A stretch of 64,000 nt of DNA, from NCBI GenBank assembly GCA_021775425.1, contig JAJFHX010000046.1, forward strand, positions 38,628 to 102,627. The letters are read 5' to 3'. The DNA is from Hyphomicrobiales bacterium (GTDB taxonomy: Bacteria > Pseudomonadota > Alphaproteobacteria > Rhizobiales > HXMU1428-3). A program made the position numbers and the translations under genes. Shown piece after piece: positions 54,418 to 62,923 of the stretch. The notes under the pieces are model-generated. The model ran no database searches and was not told the DNA's origin. It saw nothing but the letters and a program-made list of their open reading frames with translations. How positions within the stretch are numbered: the first letter of the stretch is position 1; the number at the start of each line of letters is the position of its first letter.

Positions 54418-54456
54418 AAGGCATCAAAACCAATGAGCGGCCTCATTAAATGCCTT
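54418..54456. repeat. Hairpin between holB and metG
   Basis: AAAGGCAT pairs with ATGCCTT across an inner AATGAG/CTCATT helix. It lies in the 190-base gap, which also holds a 13-base fragment (GAACATGACGCAG, 54379-54391) identical to the linker of the dnaB-radA repeats. It may be a decayed copy or a regulatory leader of metG. Confidence 0.4.
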
Positions 54457-54495
54457 CTGTATAACTTAAAATCTGAAACAGATTATCAAGCCACC

Positions 54496-55620
54496 CTAAA
54501 ACGCCCCCCGGGCGAGATCACGCATCGCAAAAAAACTTTGCAGCATATATGTTTTTTTATCAAGATTAAGCTCATTCACATCTAAAGAGCGCTCAGCAAG
54601 TGTATCCCACAATGAAAGCCAACGATCAAGTGTATGAGCTTTCACCAGTTTTGCTGAAAGCTCCTTTTCAGAAGCACTGAGAGAAAACCCTTCAACCCGC
54701 CCACGCAACAGCCGATAAAGCAGGTCAGACAACAGCTGAACCCCGGCCTGATAATCCTGCCCGCTTTTATCTTTTAAAATGCCGTCAACAAACATATCAA
54801 TATTCCGCTGATCAAGATCAGGCAACCGGTCCAGAATTTTATAGAGCGCCGCGTAAAATTTAAGGCCATCACCAGTGATCAGCTCAAACCCCTTGCGCAC
54901 ACTCCCGCCAGAAAGATGCAGCAGATCCTGCCAGTTGGTATCTTCTTTTATACTCTGCCCCTGGCATTGGAATTGTTGTTCTATCGCAGATTTAAAATCA
55001 TCGAGCTCAAGACCGTTAAATTTCAGCATTCGGCACCTTGACCGAATGGTCACAGGCACTTGCCCGGGTGAATTTGTGATAAGAATAAAAGTCGTGTGTT
55101 TTGGCGGTTCTTCAAGCACTTTCAGCAAGGCATTAGAACTCGCCTCATTCATATCATCCGCCCGGTCAATCAGCGCAACCCTGTGCGCCCCCATAGAAGG
55201 GGTCGTGTGCATCATCTCTTTCAACAACCGCATCTCGTCAATTCGGATAAAACGAAAAAACTTTTTTGTCTTCTGGTCAAAACTGCGCCGCATCACCCGC
55301 ATATCAGGATGCGCAAACTGAGAGATCAGCCGCCCGGTTTTCTCCGTCCTTATTTTTGCGGAAGATTCCAGCAGGTCAATTTCCGTAGATTGATCGGACA
55401 CATGCCCATCTAGCAGCACCCTTGCCAGATGATAGGCCAATGTTGCTTTCCCAACACCATATGGCCCGGCAAAAATCCAACCATGGTGAAACCTGCCCGA
55501 ACCGAGGCTTTTTTCCAGTGCTGCTATATTATCAGAGTGCCCAAAATAATCCTGACTGGCCACTGGATGAATGGCACCGGGCGCACAATCACTTTGCGGT
55601 ATGTTATCCGTTTCACTCAT
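54496..55620 (-). CDS. holB: DNA polymerase III subunit delta prime
   Basis: Clamp-loader subunit, about 374 residues. The AAA+ fold starts with HHGWIFAGPYGVGKATLAYHLA (Walker A near 40) and includes RIDEMRLLKEMMH, VALIDRADDMNEASSNALLKVLEEPP (the Walker B-like region and sensor) and PGQVPVTIRSRCRML. The zinc-binding Cys module seen in some delta-prime proteins is missing. I take ATG 55620 (AAGG upstream) over GTG 55632. It lies 71 bases downstream of tmk on the same strand, the standard tmk-holB pair. Confidence 0.95.
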   Translation of the reverse strand: MSETDNIPQSDCAPGAIHPVASQDYFGHSDNIAALEKSLGSGRFHHGWIFAGPYGVGKATLAYHLARVLLDGHVSDQSTEIDLLESSAKIRTEKTGRLISQFAHPDMRVMRRSFDQKTKKFFRFIRIDEMRLLKEMMHTTPSMGAHRVALIDRADDMNEASSNALLKVLEEPPKHTTFILITNSPGQVPVTIRSRCRMLKFNGLELDDFKSAIEQQFQCQGQSIKEDTNWQDLLHLSGGSVRKGFELITGDGLKFYAALYKILDRLPDLDQRNIDMFVDGILKDKSGQDYQAGVQLLSDLLYRLLRGRVEGFSLSASEKELSAKLVKAHTLDRWLSLWDTLAERSLDVNELNLDKKTYMLQSFFAMRDLARGAF

Positions 55621-55691
55621 CACACAAAACACCTTCAGTCATAAAGTCTTGCCGCCAGATTAAACTTTTGATCCAAACAACAGGTCAAAAC

Positions 55692-56396
55692 CTAAACCAC
55701 ATGCTCAAGCCCAAACCGCTCAGCCACAGTCTGCCATACAAGCTCAGCCACTTTTTCCCGTGATTGATTGCCATCAATAATGATACAACGGTTGGAATTG
55801 GCCGCAGCAATTTTCAAAAACCCGGCCCGGAGTTTTTCGTGAAAGCGCAAATCTTCAGATTCAAACCTGTCAACCTCGCCCCCTTCGGTAAGTTGCCGGC
55901 TCATCACCCGCTTCATTGCAACTTCAACAGGCAAATCAATAATGATAGTCAGCTCCGGTTGATTATCACCCACAACTATGCGGTCAAGCGCATCAAAAAT
56001 ACCATCATCAACCCCGCTCGCAGCCCCCTGATACGCCCGGCTGGAATCAGCGAACCGATCGCAGATAACCCAGGCACCGGCTTTTAAATTAGGTAAAATC
56101 AGCTTTTCAAGATGGTCAAGCCTGGCTGTATAAAATAACAATGCCTCCGCCACAGCGCCATAATTCTTGACCTTGCCTTCAAGTAAAAACCGGCGGATTT
56201 TTTCACCAAGCGGTGAGCCACCCGGTTCTCTGGTCAGAAGCGTTTTAAATCCAAGCGCGGCAAGCCGCTCAGATAAGATCCGCACTTGCGTAGATTTACC
56301 CGCACCTTCACCACCTTCAAAGGAGATAAACCGCCCTCGTGTGGGCCCATATGTGCCACCACTCTTCACGCTTGGCTTTAAATTTCCTTTTAACAA
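55692..56396 (-). CDS. tmk: Thymidylate kinase
   Basis: Phosphorylates dTMP to dTDP. About 234 residues, some 20 longer than usual because of the N-terminus. P-loop FEGGEGAGKSTQ near 27, DRxx motif region LTREPGGSPLGE, and CDRFADSSRAYQG. The LID-type Arg residues follow. The frame starts at TTG 56396; a GTG nine codons further in (56369) would also give a normal enzyme, so the start is uncertain. It lies between the carboxypeptidase gene and holB in the conserved block. Confidence 0.94.
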   Translation of the reverse strand: MLKGNLKPSVKSGGTYGPTRGRFISFEGGEGAGKSTQVRILSERLAALGFKTLLTREPGGSPLGEKIRRFLLEGKVKNYGAVAEALLFYTARLDHLEKLILPNLKAGAWVICDRFADSSRAYQGAASGVDDGIFDALDRIVVGDNQPELTIIIDLPVEVAMKRVMSRQLTEGGEVDRFESEDLRFHEKLRAGFLKIAAANSNRCIIIDGNQSREKVAELVWQTVAERFGLEHVV

Positions 56397-56481
56397 AACC
56401 TGCCCCTGATCAACTTTTAAAATCTGTAAATACTGGATTGTTTTTCAATCAAACCTTCAACTGGAAAGCCCTCATTAACTA

Positions 56482-57684
56482 TCAGAATATCCAGCCAAAT
56501 GTCAGATAAAACAACGAATCCATCGCCCGATACACGAAGTTAGCACGTGGCACCGTTTCATCAGCAAAAAGATCAAATTCCTGCACAGAATTTGCGACCT
56601 GAACCTTTAATCGGGCAACTTTTTGCCCCTGAACGATCGGCGCCTTCAGAGGGCCCTCATATATCACCTCAGAAACAATCTCAGTGACAACATCCCCCTT
56701 GGGCATAAAGATTTTAAGCGTTCCGGCAGTTGATAAAGAAACCCAGCTTTTCTCACCGCCCCATATGCGTGCAGAAAATTTCGCTGTCTTTGCCTCTATT
56801 TCCCGGTTTGAAAATTGCGTAAACGCCCAGTCCATAACCCGGTCTGCTTCTTTGCGCCGGTCTTCTTTGGTTTCTAAACCGTTCAACACAGCAATCAGCC
56901 GGCGCCCTTTTCGTTTGGCTGAAACAACAATCCCATATTTAGACTCTTCGGTATAACCGGTCTTTAAACCATCATACCCGCCCTCTTTACCAATCAGCGG
57001 ATTCCGGTTGATAAAATTATAACGGGTAAACTTAAAGCTCTTCTCCGCAAAAAACGGGTAATATTGTGGAAATTTCAAAATCAGATGTTTCGCCAGAATC
57101 GCCAGATCTCTGGCTGACATTAAATGCTCCGGGTGCGGTAAACCTGTCGGGTTGCGAAAGGTCGAATTTTTCATACCTATTTCTTTTGCATAGGCTTCCA
57201 TCTCTTTGGCAAACGCCGCTTCAGAACCGGAAATATGCTCCGCAACCGCAATCGCCGCGTCATTACCTGACTGAATAATCAACCCGCGTATGGCCTGCAA
57301 CACCGTAATCTCGGATTTAACCGGCGCAAACATCGCTGACGTTCTTGATGGCGCCCCGCCTGTCCGCCAGGCATGAACGGAGATTTTTATTTTATCATCC
57401 ATCTTTAATTTGCCAGCCTTCAGATCCCTGAAGATGACCGCAATCGTCATCAGCTTGCTCATACTCGCTGGCGCCATTGGCACATCAGCATTTTGCTCAA
57501 GAAAGATAAAAGGCTTATCCGCATCAATTAAAACCGCAAATTTCGCCGTTGAGTGAAAAGCCTCATCATCTGTCTGCGCCCGGGCCTTTTGAACGAAACC
57601 ATTTGAAAACGCCACAGTGAAAGCAGCCGCTATCAAGGAAAGCACCAGCACACAACCAACCAACATCACCCCATAACGTTTCAT
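56482..57684 (-). CDS. D-alanyl-D-alanine carboxypeptidase (DacA/DacC-like, PBP5 family)
   Basis: Periplasmic peptidoglycan-trimming enzyme of 400 residues. A signal peptide (MKRYGVMLVGCVLVLSLIAA, cleavage near KARAQ) is followed by the serine-type motifs SMSK (SxxK, near 72), SGN (SxN, near 130) and KTGYT (KTG, near 238), then the C-terminal beta domain (VVTEIVSEVIYEGPLKAPI). The last residues (FVYRAMDSLFYLTFGWIF) are hydrophobic-amphipathic and probably anchor it to the membrane. AAGGGG precedes the ATG. In relatives it follows rlpA directly; here btaAB lies between. Confidence 0.95.
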   Translation of the reverse strand: MKRYGVMLVGCVLVLSLIAAAFTVAFSNGFVQKARAQTDDEAFHSTAKFAVLIDADKPFIFLEQNADVPMAPASMSKLMTIAVIFRDLKAGKLKMDDKIKISVHAWRTGGAPSRTSAMFAPVKSEITVLQAIRGLIIQSGNDAAIAVAEHISGSEAAFAKEMEAYAKEIGMKNSTFRNPTGLPHPEHLMSARDLAILAKHLILKFPQYYPFFAEKSFKFTRYNFINRNPLIGKEGGYDGLKTGYTEESKYGIVVSAKRKGRRLIAVLNGLETKEDRRKEADRVMDWAFTQFSNREIEAKTAKFSARIWGGEKSWVSLSTAGTLKIFMPKGDVVTEIVSEVIYEGPLKAPIVQGQKVARLKVQVANSVQEFDLFADETVPRANFVYRAMDSLFYLTFGWIF

Positions 57685-58012
57685 TTTCCAAACCCCTTAA
57701 ATCAACATCACAACAGCAAAAATAGCTGACCCCGAACCGTAGCTTCAATCAACCCCAAATATGACAATCACGATTAAAATGAACCGGCTTTTTTTCATTA
57801 GTCACATAGTCGTCATAAAAGCTTCATCAGAGACCAAAAACTCAAAACCAAACAATCTCCATAAATTTCAATACATTAAATCACTTAAATCATCACTGAG
57901 ATTAAAATATTCCAACCCGACAAAAATCAATACCAGCAAAACTGTCACAGCACTGTCATCCACATTTGATAGCCAGCAACTATCCACAAGAAGCACGGGA
58001 TATAAAAATAAT
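57685..58012. other. Divergent promoter region between the carboxypeptidase gene and btaA
   Basis: These 328 bases hold the carboxypeptidase promoter to the left and the Pho box to the right. The btaA frame is open back to 57761, but that part is low-complexity, lacks similarity to BtaA and contains the Pho box, so I treat it as non-coding. Confidence 0.6.
57942..57959 (+). promoter_or_regulatory. Pho box upstream of btaAB
   Basis: CTGTCACAGCACTGTCAT is two CTGTCAy units with 11-base spacing, matching the PhoB consensus. It lies 54 bases before the ATG of btaA, a normal position for activation. Betaine lipid genes are phosphate-starvation genes in other alphaproteobacteria, which fits. Confidence 0.82.
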
Positions 58013-59353
58013 ATGACAATGCCAGCTACAACGACACTTGAAAAGCCGCATAAAGCTAAACTCATTCGCAAGGCTGTCCGCCAGCAGGAGCGAACAAAAA
58101 AACAAAGCATTCTCGATCAGCTTTTCGCCCAGCTTTTTTCAGGTCTCGTCTATTCGCAGATCTGGGAAGATCCCCTAGTCGATCTTGAAGCCATGGAAAT
58201 TGACGAAACCCATCACATCGTCACCATTGCTTCTGGTGGCTGCAATGTCATGAACTACCTGATCAACAGCCCGGCCAGAATAACAGCAGTTGATCTCAAT
58301 CGCGCGCATGTGGCCTTAACCCGCACCAAAGTCTGCGCCGCGAAAAATTTCCCTGATCATAAATCATTTCATCAGTTTTTCGCCGTGCCCAACAAACGCG
58401 AAAACCGACACCTCTATGATCAGTATATCATGCCTAATCTGGATGCCACATCAAAACTATACTGGCAGGGCCGTGATAAAACCTTCCGCCGTCGCTCCCG
58501 ATATTTCACAGATAATATTTATCACCGTGGTTTGCTGGGCAACTTCATCGGCATCTGTCATTTCATGACCAGATTTTATGGCGTTAATTTTAATCAGCTC
58601 CTGAGCGCCACAACGATGGAGCAGCAAAAAGAATTTTTTGATAAAAAACTCTCGCCCCTGCTTGATAAAAAACTCATCACCTGGCTCACATCTCACCCGG
58701 CCTCTCTATACGGCCTTGGCATACCGCCAGCTCAATACACAGCCCTTGCAGAATGTGCTGATGGCGACATGGCCGAAGTTTTACGCGAACGCCTGCGCAA
58801 ACTATGTTGCGATTACCCGATTAATCAGAACTATTTCGCCTGGCAGGCTTTTGGCCGTAGCTATGACACGATGACCAACCTCCAAGCTGAGAAACTCGGC
58901 ACAGTTCATCCAGCAGAAAAGAGCCAAAGCCACAACAGCTCATTAAATGGCAGCCAACTAAACGATAACGGCGCACTCCCGCCTTATCTCCAGTTCCAGC
59001 ATTATCAAAACATCGCCGACAATGCAGAACGGGTAGACGTCAGTCAGGCCTCCATCACTGATAAATTATTATCCATGCCAGCAGGCTCCGTAGACCGGGT
59101 CGTCCTTCTTGACGCGCAAGACTGGATGGACGACAAAACCCTCAATGAACTCTGGCACGCCATCACCTATACAGCAGCAGATAATGCCCGCGTCATATTC
59201 AGAACAGCCGGCCATGACAGCATCCTTGAAGGCCGTGTCAAAAATGAAATCCTGTCAAAATGGAGCTATCAGCGAGAAAAGTCAGCTGAGCTGACCAAAA
59301 AAGACAGATCAGCCATCTATGGTGGCTTTCATCTTTATCAGTTCACCAGCTAA
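58013..59353 (+). CDS. btaA: BtaA-like S-adenosylmethionine:diacylglycerol 3-amino-3-carboxypropyltransferase
   Basis: First enzyme of betaine lipid (DGTS) synthesis: transfers the aminocarboxypropyl group of SAM to diacylglycerol. About 446 residues of the DUF3419/BtaA family; the N-terminus is basic and alpha-helical. Typical stretches are SGLVYSQIWEDPLVDLEAM near 45, the SAM-site IASGGCNVMNYLINSPARITAVDLNRAH near 70, and RVVLLDAQDWMDD near 360. I choose ATG 58013 over the longer frame (57761) because the Pho box lies inside the extra part. btaB follows after 23 bases. Membrane lipid remodelling under phosphate limitation is the likely role. Confidence 0.92.
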   Translation: MTMPATTTLEKPHKAKLIRKAVRQQERTKKQSILDQLFAQLFSGLVYSQIWEDPLVDLEAMEIDETHHIVTIASGGCNVMNYLINSPARITAVDLNRAHVALTRTKVCAAKNFPDHKSFHQFFAVPNKRENRHLYDQYIMPNLDATSKLYWQGRDKTFRRRSRYFTDNIYHRGLLGNFIGICHFMTRFYGVNFNQLLSATTMEQQKEFFDKKLSPLLDKKLITWLTSHPASLYGLGIPPAQYTALAECADGDMAEVLRERLRKLCCDYPINQNYFAWQAFGRSYDTMTNLQAEKLGTVHPAEKSQSHNSSLNGSQLNDNGALPPYLQFQHYQNIADNAERVDVSQASITDKLLSMPAGSVDRVVLLDAQDWMDDKTLNELWHAITYTAADNARVIFRTAGHDSILEGRVKNEILSKWSYQREKSAELTKKDRSAIYGGFHLYQFTS

Positions 59354-59376
59354 ACCGCTGCGGAAGATATAAAATC

Positions 59377-60078
59377 ATGACAGACCAGAACAGCCTGCAA
59401 AATATGAACGCTGCCCCCCATTTGATGGACAAAATCTATCGCAACCAGCGCTTCATTTATAATGCCAGCCGCAAATATTACCTTCTTGGCCGTGATGAAT
59501 TAATCAATGCCCTCACCCCGCCGGATACTGGCCTTGATAACAGCAAGGTACTGGAACTGGGATGCGGCACCGGCCGTAACCTGATCTGCGCCGCAAAAAA
59601 ATATACCCGCACCCGGTTTTACGGCGTTGATATTTCAACAGAAATGCTGAAAACCGCCAGTCAGTCAGTTGCCAGTGGCGGCCATCATCACCGCATCTCT
59701 CTTGCCAAAGGAGACGCAACAACCTTCGATCCGCTAAAAACTTTCGGCATAGAACAATTTGATCGCGTATTCATTTCCTTCACCCTCTCCATGGTCCCGG
59801 CATGGGAAAGTGTCGTCGCCAGAGCCATTGAAGCCACCAGAGAAGGCGGTGAAGTTCACATCGCTGATTTTGGAGAATGCAAACAATACCCGCGCCTGTT
59901 TCAAAAGGCACTTTACGCCTGGCTGAACCTGTTTCACGTCCACCCGATCCCAAACTTGCCGCTAAAATTGCAGCAAATCGCCTCTGAAACTGGAACAGAG
60001 CTGACTGTAAAACCTCTTTACGCCGGCTACAGCCTGCATTTGATCCTTAAAAAACCAAACCACGAAGCCGCCAGTTAA
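59377..60078 (+). CDS. btaB: BtaB-like diacylglyceryl-homoserine N-methyltransferase
   Basis: SAM-dependent class I methyltransferase of 233 residues. It has the SAM motif KVLELGCGTGRNLICAAKKY near 55, FYGVDISTEMLKTA, and FISFTLSMVPAWESV. In Rhodobacter, BtaB methylates the amine of diacylglyceryl-homoserine three times to give DGTS. The operon with btaA (23-base gap, GGAAG ribosome site) makes this role likely. A bidirectional terminator follows. It is transcribed convergently with rlpA. Confidence 0.9.
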   Translation: MTDQNSLQNMNAAPHLMDKIYRNQRFIYNASRKYYLLGRDELINALTPPDTGLDNSKVLELGCGTGRNLICAAKKYTRTRFYGVDISTEMLKTASQSVASGGHHHRISLAKGDATTFDPLKTFGIEQFDRVFISFTLSMVPAWESVVARAIEATREGGEVHIADFGECKQYPRLFQKALYAWLNLFHVHPIPNLPLKLQQIASETGTELTVKPLYAGYSLHLILKKPNHEAAS

Positions 60079-60128
60079 ACTGATCGCAGCACGTTAATCT
60101 CAAACGCCGGCTCAAAATTCAAAACAAA

Positions 60129-60157
60129 AAAGAGCCGCAAATTCTTTACGGCTCTTT
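60129..60157. terminator. Bidirectional terminator between btaB and rlpA
   Basis: AAAGAGCCG (60129-60137) pairs with CGGCTCTTT (60149-60157), with a T-rich run on the plus side and an A-run on the minus side. It serves both convergent genes. Confidence 0.85.
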
Positions 60158-60183
60158 ATTTTTCATGACCTTTTGCTGAAATT

Positions 60184-60939
60184 CTACCAGCCCCGATCAT
60201 ATTTTGAACGATCATATCGCCCCTGATTATAACTTGCCTGGTTATAACTAGTCTCCCGATAACTCTTCTGACCATAGCGGGTTTGATTATACCCGGCAGT
60301 TTGTCGTCTCTCATTCCGATAGTCAGGAATTTGCGCGGCAAATTCTTGCCGGTACCAGGATTGACGCATCAAAACGTCTTTCTCAAACCGGTCATCCCCA
60401 TTCAAGGGCGCGCGGCCCAGATAACGCACCCGAATTGGCGTCGTCCCGTTCCGGTAAAAGCCAAGCACCATCGCCACTTTTTTAGACAAATCAATTTCAC
60501 GGTCATGTTTGTAAGGGCCCCGATCATTCACACGCACAACAATCGTCCGCCCATTGCGAATATTGGTCACTTCAGCATAAGACGGCAGCGGCATTGTCGG
60601 ATGAGCCGCAGATAAAGCGTACATGTCAAACACTTCACCATTTGCCGTTTTTCGCCCATGAAACTCTTCACCATACCATGAAGCAATGCCCCGTTTGTCA
60701 TAATAGCGGTCTTCCTTTGGCGTGTACCAGCGCCCGGCGATTTGATACGGGTTCCCGACCTTATAAACACCGCCGCCCTTCGGCACCACCTGCCCAAGAC
60801 TGACAACCCGCGGGCTATATTTCGGTTTTTTCTTGAAAACACCAACTGAACTGGAACATCCGGCCAACAAGCCGCTCATCAGTCCAGTGATGACGAAAAT
60901 TGAAAGGAATGCCGGAAAGCGAACGCGTACTCTAAACAA
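60184..60939 (-). CDS. rlpA: RlpA-like septal lipoprotein with a Tyr/Asn/Gln-rich tail
   Basis: Outer-membrane lipoprotein with lytic transglycosylase or cell-wall binding function at the septum, 251 residues. The signal ends in the lipobox LLAGC (Cys near 28). The double-psi beta-barrel domain covers about 80-175: GIASWYGEEFHGRKTANGE, PSYAEVTN, VVRVNDRGPY. The C-terminal SPOR domain is missing and replaced by about 40 residues of Tyr-rich repeats (YNQ, RYDRSKYDRGW). The only in-frame start before the signal is TTG 60939. It would normally sit next to the carboxypeptidase gene; btaAB lies between. Confidence 0.9.
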   Translation of the reverse strand: MFRVRVRFPAFLSIFVITGLMSGLLAGCSSSVGVFKKKPKYSPRVVSLGQVVPKGGGVYKVGNPYQIAGRWYTPKEDRYYDKRGIASWYGEEFHGRKTANGEVFDMYALSAAHPTMPLPSYAEVTNIRNGRTIVVRVNDRGPYKHDREIDLSKKVAMVLGFYRNGTTPIRVRYLGRAPLNGDDRFEKDVLMRQSWYRQEFAAQIPDYRNERRQTAGYNQTRYGQKSYRETSYNQASYNQGRYDRSKYDRGW

Positions 60940-61360
60940 ATCAATCTAGCCTCAATCATATACCTTGATACAATTTCAATAGAGATTATGTCCAGAGTAA
61001 GGAGTACCGGAGACCATGGGTCACCTGAAAAGCAACGACAAGGCCTCCGATACACTAATCCTTTTGGAGCATACGCAAAACAAAATTGCATCCAATAGAA
61101 CTGACAATATCAGAACCCCGTTAGGAATCAGTAAACAGGAACTAAAATTGAGTCACATAATTTATAAAAAATTTTAAAGACCGGAAATTTAAAGTCTCGC
61201 TATAAAAGAGCTGCAATCAGGGTCATAATTTTGCTATTTATGACAAAATCATTGCGGCACGGGCAAAAAAACCATAATTTAAAACAAACAACAATAAGAA
61301 CGACCAGTCCGCGCCTCAATAAAAATAATAACGGTCTGCTTTAATCATCAGAGGAAACAC
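60940..61360. other. Intergenic region between rlpA and moaA
   Basis: These 421 AT-rich bases separate divergent genes. They contain one short frame (61016-61177, listed separately) and otherwise promoter-like AT-rich sequence. I see no molybdenum-cofactor riboswitch-like structure that I can support. Confidence 0.4.
61016..61177 (+). CDS. Possible 53-residue protein upstream of moaA
   Basis: ATG 61016 follows AAGGAG (12 bases upstream) and GGAG (3 bases upstream) and opens 53 codons (MGHLKSNDKASDTLILLEHT...), ending at 61177. The product is basic and hydrophilic with no known motif. Spacing of the ribosome sites is not ideal, so it may be spurious. Confidence 0.28.
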   Translation: MGHLKSNDKASDTLILLEHTQNKIASNRTDNIRTPLGISKQELKLSHIIYKKF

Positions 61361-62404
61361 ATGACAACAGTTGATAACGACATCAGACTGAGCACCCCCA
61401 CAACAAATGCCGAACTGGTTGACCCGTTTGGACGTCATGTCAATTATGTCCGCATCTCTGTAACTGACAGATGCGACTTCCGCTGCGTTTACTGCATGGC
61501 AGAAAACATGAACTTTCTGCCAAAAAAGGAGCTCCTCTCCCTCGAAGAGCTGGACCGGCTCTGCTCAACCTTTGTTGAACTTGGTGTGAAAAAAATCCGC
61601 ATCACCGGCGGCGAACCACTGGTCCGTAAAAACATCATCGAATTATTCCGTAGTCTGTCCCGCCATCTAGAAACCGGCCAGCTCGAAGAAATGCTGGTCA
61701 CAACAAATGGCAGCCAGCTCACCAAACTCGCACCAGATCTCTATTCAGCAGGCGTGCGCCGTATCAATGTTTCAATAGACACACTAGACGCAGATAAATT
61801 CCACGCCATCACCCGCTGGGGCCGGCTGGAACAGGTGCTGGAAGGCATCAAGGCCGCCAAACAGGCAGGGCTGAAAATCAAACTGAATGCCGTCGCCCTG
61901 AAAGGCGTCAATGAACATGAAATCCCAACAATGATTGAATGGGCCCATGATCAGGGCATGGATTTCACGCTGATTGAAACCATGCCACTGGGTGATATCG
62001 ATGGCGACAGAACAGATCAGTATCTGCCATTAAGCAAAGTGCGGGCAGATTTAGAGGAAAAATACACCCTCACGCCAAATGAATATAAAACTGGCGGCCC
62101 GGCCCGCTATGTTGATATTAAAGAAACAGGTGGCCGTCTTGGCTTCATCACCCCGTTGACCCATAATTTCTGCGAAAGCTGCAACCGCGTCCGTGTGACA
62201 TGCACAGGCGAAATGTTCATGTGCCTCGGCCAGGATGATAATGCAGACCTCCGCACCCCGCTCCGTGCCCAGGAAAGCAATGAAGCCTTAAAACAAGCCA
62301 TCTATGAAGCCATTGACCGCAAACCAAAAGGCCATGACTTCATCATCGACAGAAACAGCAAAGCCCCGGCCGTCTCCCGCCACATGAGCGTGACAGGTGG
62401 ATAA
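61361..62404 (+). CDS. moaA: GTP 3',8-cyclase
   Basis: Radical-SAM enzyme for the first step of molybdenum cofactor synthesis (with MoaC gives cyclic pyranopterin phosphate), 347 residues. The N-terminal cluster motif is CDFRCVYC (CxxxCxxC) near 42, with [10 protein letters not shown] and [11 protein letters not shown]. The C-terminal cluster is [18 protein letters not shown] near 270. The protein ends with the functional double glycine (VTGG). SoeA in this window needs the cofactor, though moaA is not in the same operon. GAGGAAAC precedes the ATG. Confidence 0.96.
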   Translation: MTTVDNDIRLSTPTTNAELVDPFGRHVNYVRISVTDRCDFRCVYCMAENMNFLPKKELLSLEELDRLCSTFVELGVKKIRITGGEPLVRKNIIELFRSLSRHLETGQLEEMLVTTNGSQLTKLAPDLYSAGVRRINVSIDTLDADKFHAITRWGRLEQVLEGIKAAKQAGLKIKLNAVALKGVNEHEIPTMIEWAHDQGMDFTLIETMPLGDIDGDRTDQYLPLSKVRADLEEKYTLTPNEYKTGGPARYVDIKETGGRLGFITPLTHNFCESCNRVRVTCTGEMFMCLGQDDNADLRTPLRAQESNEALKQAIYEAIDRKPKGHDFIIDRNSKAPAVSRHMSVTGG

Positions 62405-62636
62405 TCCGGGCGAAAGCTATAAAGCTCCCGTTTGACACGGCAGAAAGCAACAATATCAGAACAATTTTCTGGCTGAATTGCCATATTTTGTCTTGCAACA
62501 ATCAGCTAATAACGTTATTCACGTGTTCTAGTTTTCGAACCAGGCAACGAGCACGTTCCAAGCCAAGGCAAGTCAGACCATCCTCGGTCAGTTTAAGCGA
62601 CAGCAAGGCTCCTATATAAACGTGCAATCTCAAGAC

Positions 62637-62726
62637 GGAGAGGTGGCTGAGTGGTTGAAAGCGGCGGTCTTGAAAACCGTTGAGCGTTTACGCGTTCCGG
62701 GGGTTCGAATCCCTCCCTCTCCGCCA
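62637..62726 (+). tRNA. tRNA-Ser(UGA)
   Basis: 90 bases including the encoded CCA. Acceptor GGAGAGG pairs with CCTCTCC, anticodon loop CTTGAAA gives UGA, a long variable arm follows (class II, GTTGAGCGTTTACGCGTTCC), and the T-loop GGTTCGAATCC is present. An antisense frame here is spurious. An integrase gene starts 198 bases downstream, so its 3' end is a likely integration site. Confidence 0.97.
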
Positions 62727-62827
62727 TACTCTCTTCCAACACCATCCTAAAACGTCCAAAAAACCTATGATTTAATAGGCTTAGGGGCATTTCTATGTCC
62801 TTTAGCGTCTTATATCATCCGTTGACA

Positions 62828-62895
62828 TACCCCAATATCTGGGGGTACGATTCAGGGGTACATAACATATTAAATGATTATACCCCCAGATATTG
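62828..62895. repeat. Inverted repeats upstream of the integrase (candidate arm-type sites)
   Basis: CAATATCTGGGGGTA (62833-62847) is the exact reverse complement of 62881-62895. Two further TACCCC/GGGGTA units lie at 62828-62833 and 62855-62860. They are placed between the tRNA end and the integrase start, as expected for arm-binding sites of a P4-type integrase or for its promoter control. Confidence 0.55.
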
Positions 62896-62923
62896 AATTT
62901 ACGGAAATATTATAGGAAACGAT

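Noticed and set aside
57761..58012. N-terminal extension of btaA
   Set aside because: Low-complexity sequence without family similarity that contains the Pho box; the ATG at 58013 gives a normal BtaA.
62593..62790. 65-residue minus-strand frame
   Set aside because: It is antisense to tRNA-Ser and its peptide (EREGFEPPERVN) is the usual artefact of translating a tRNA-Ser complement.
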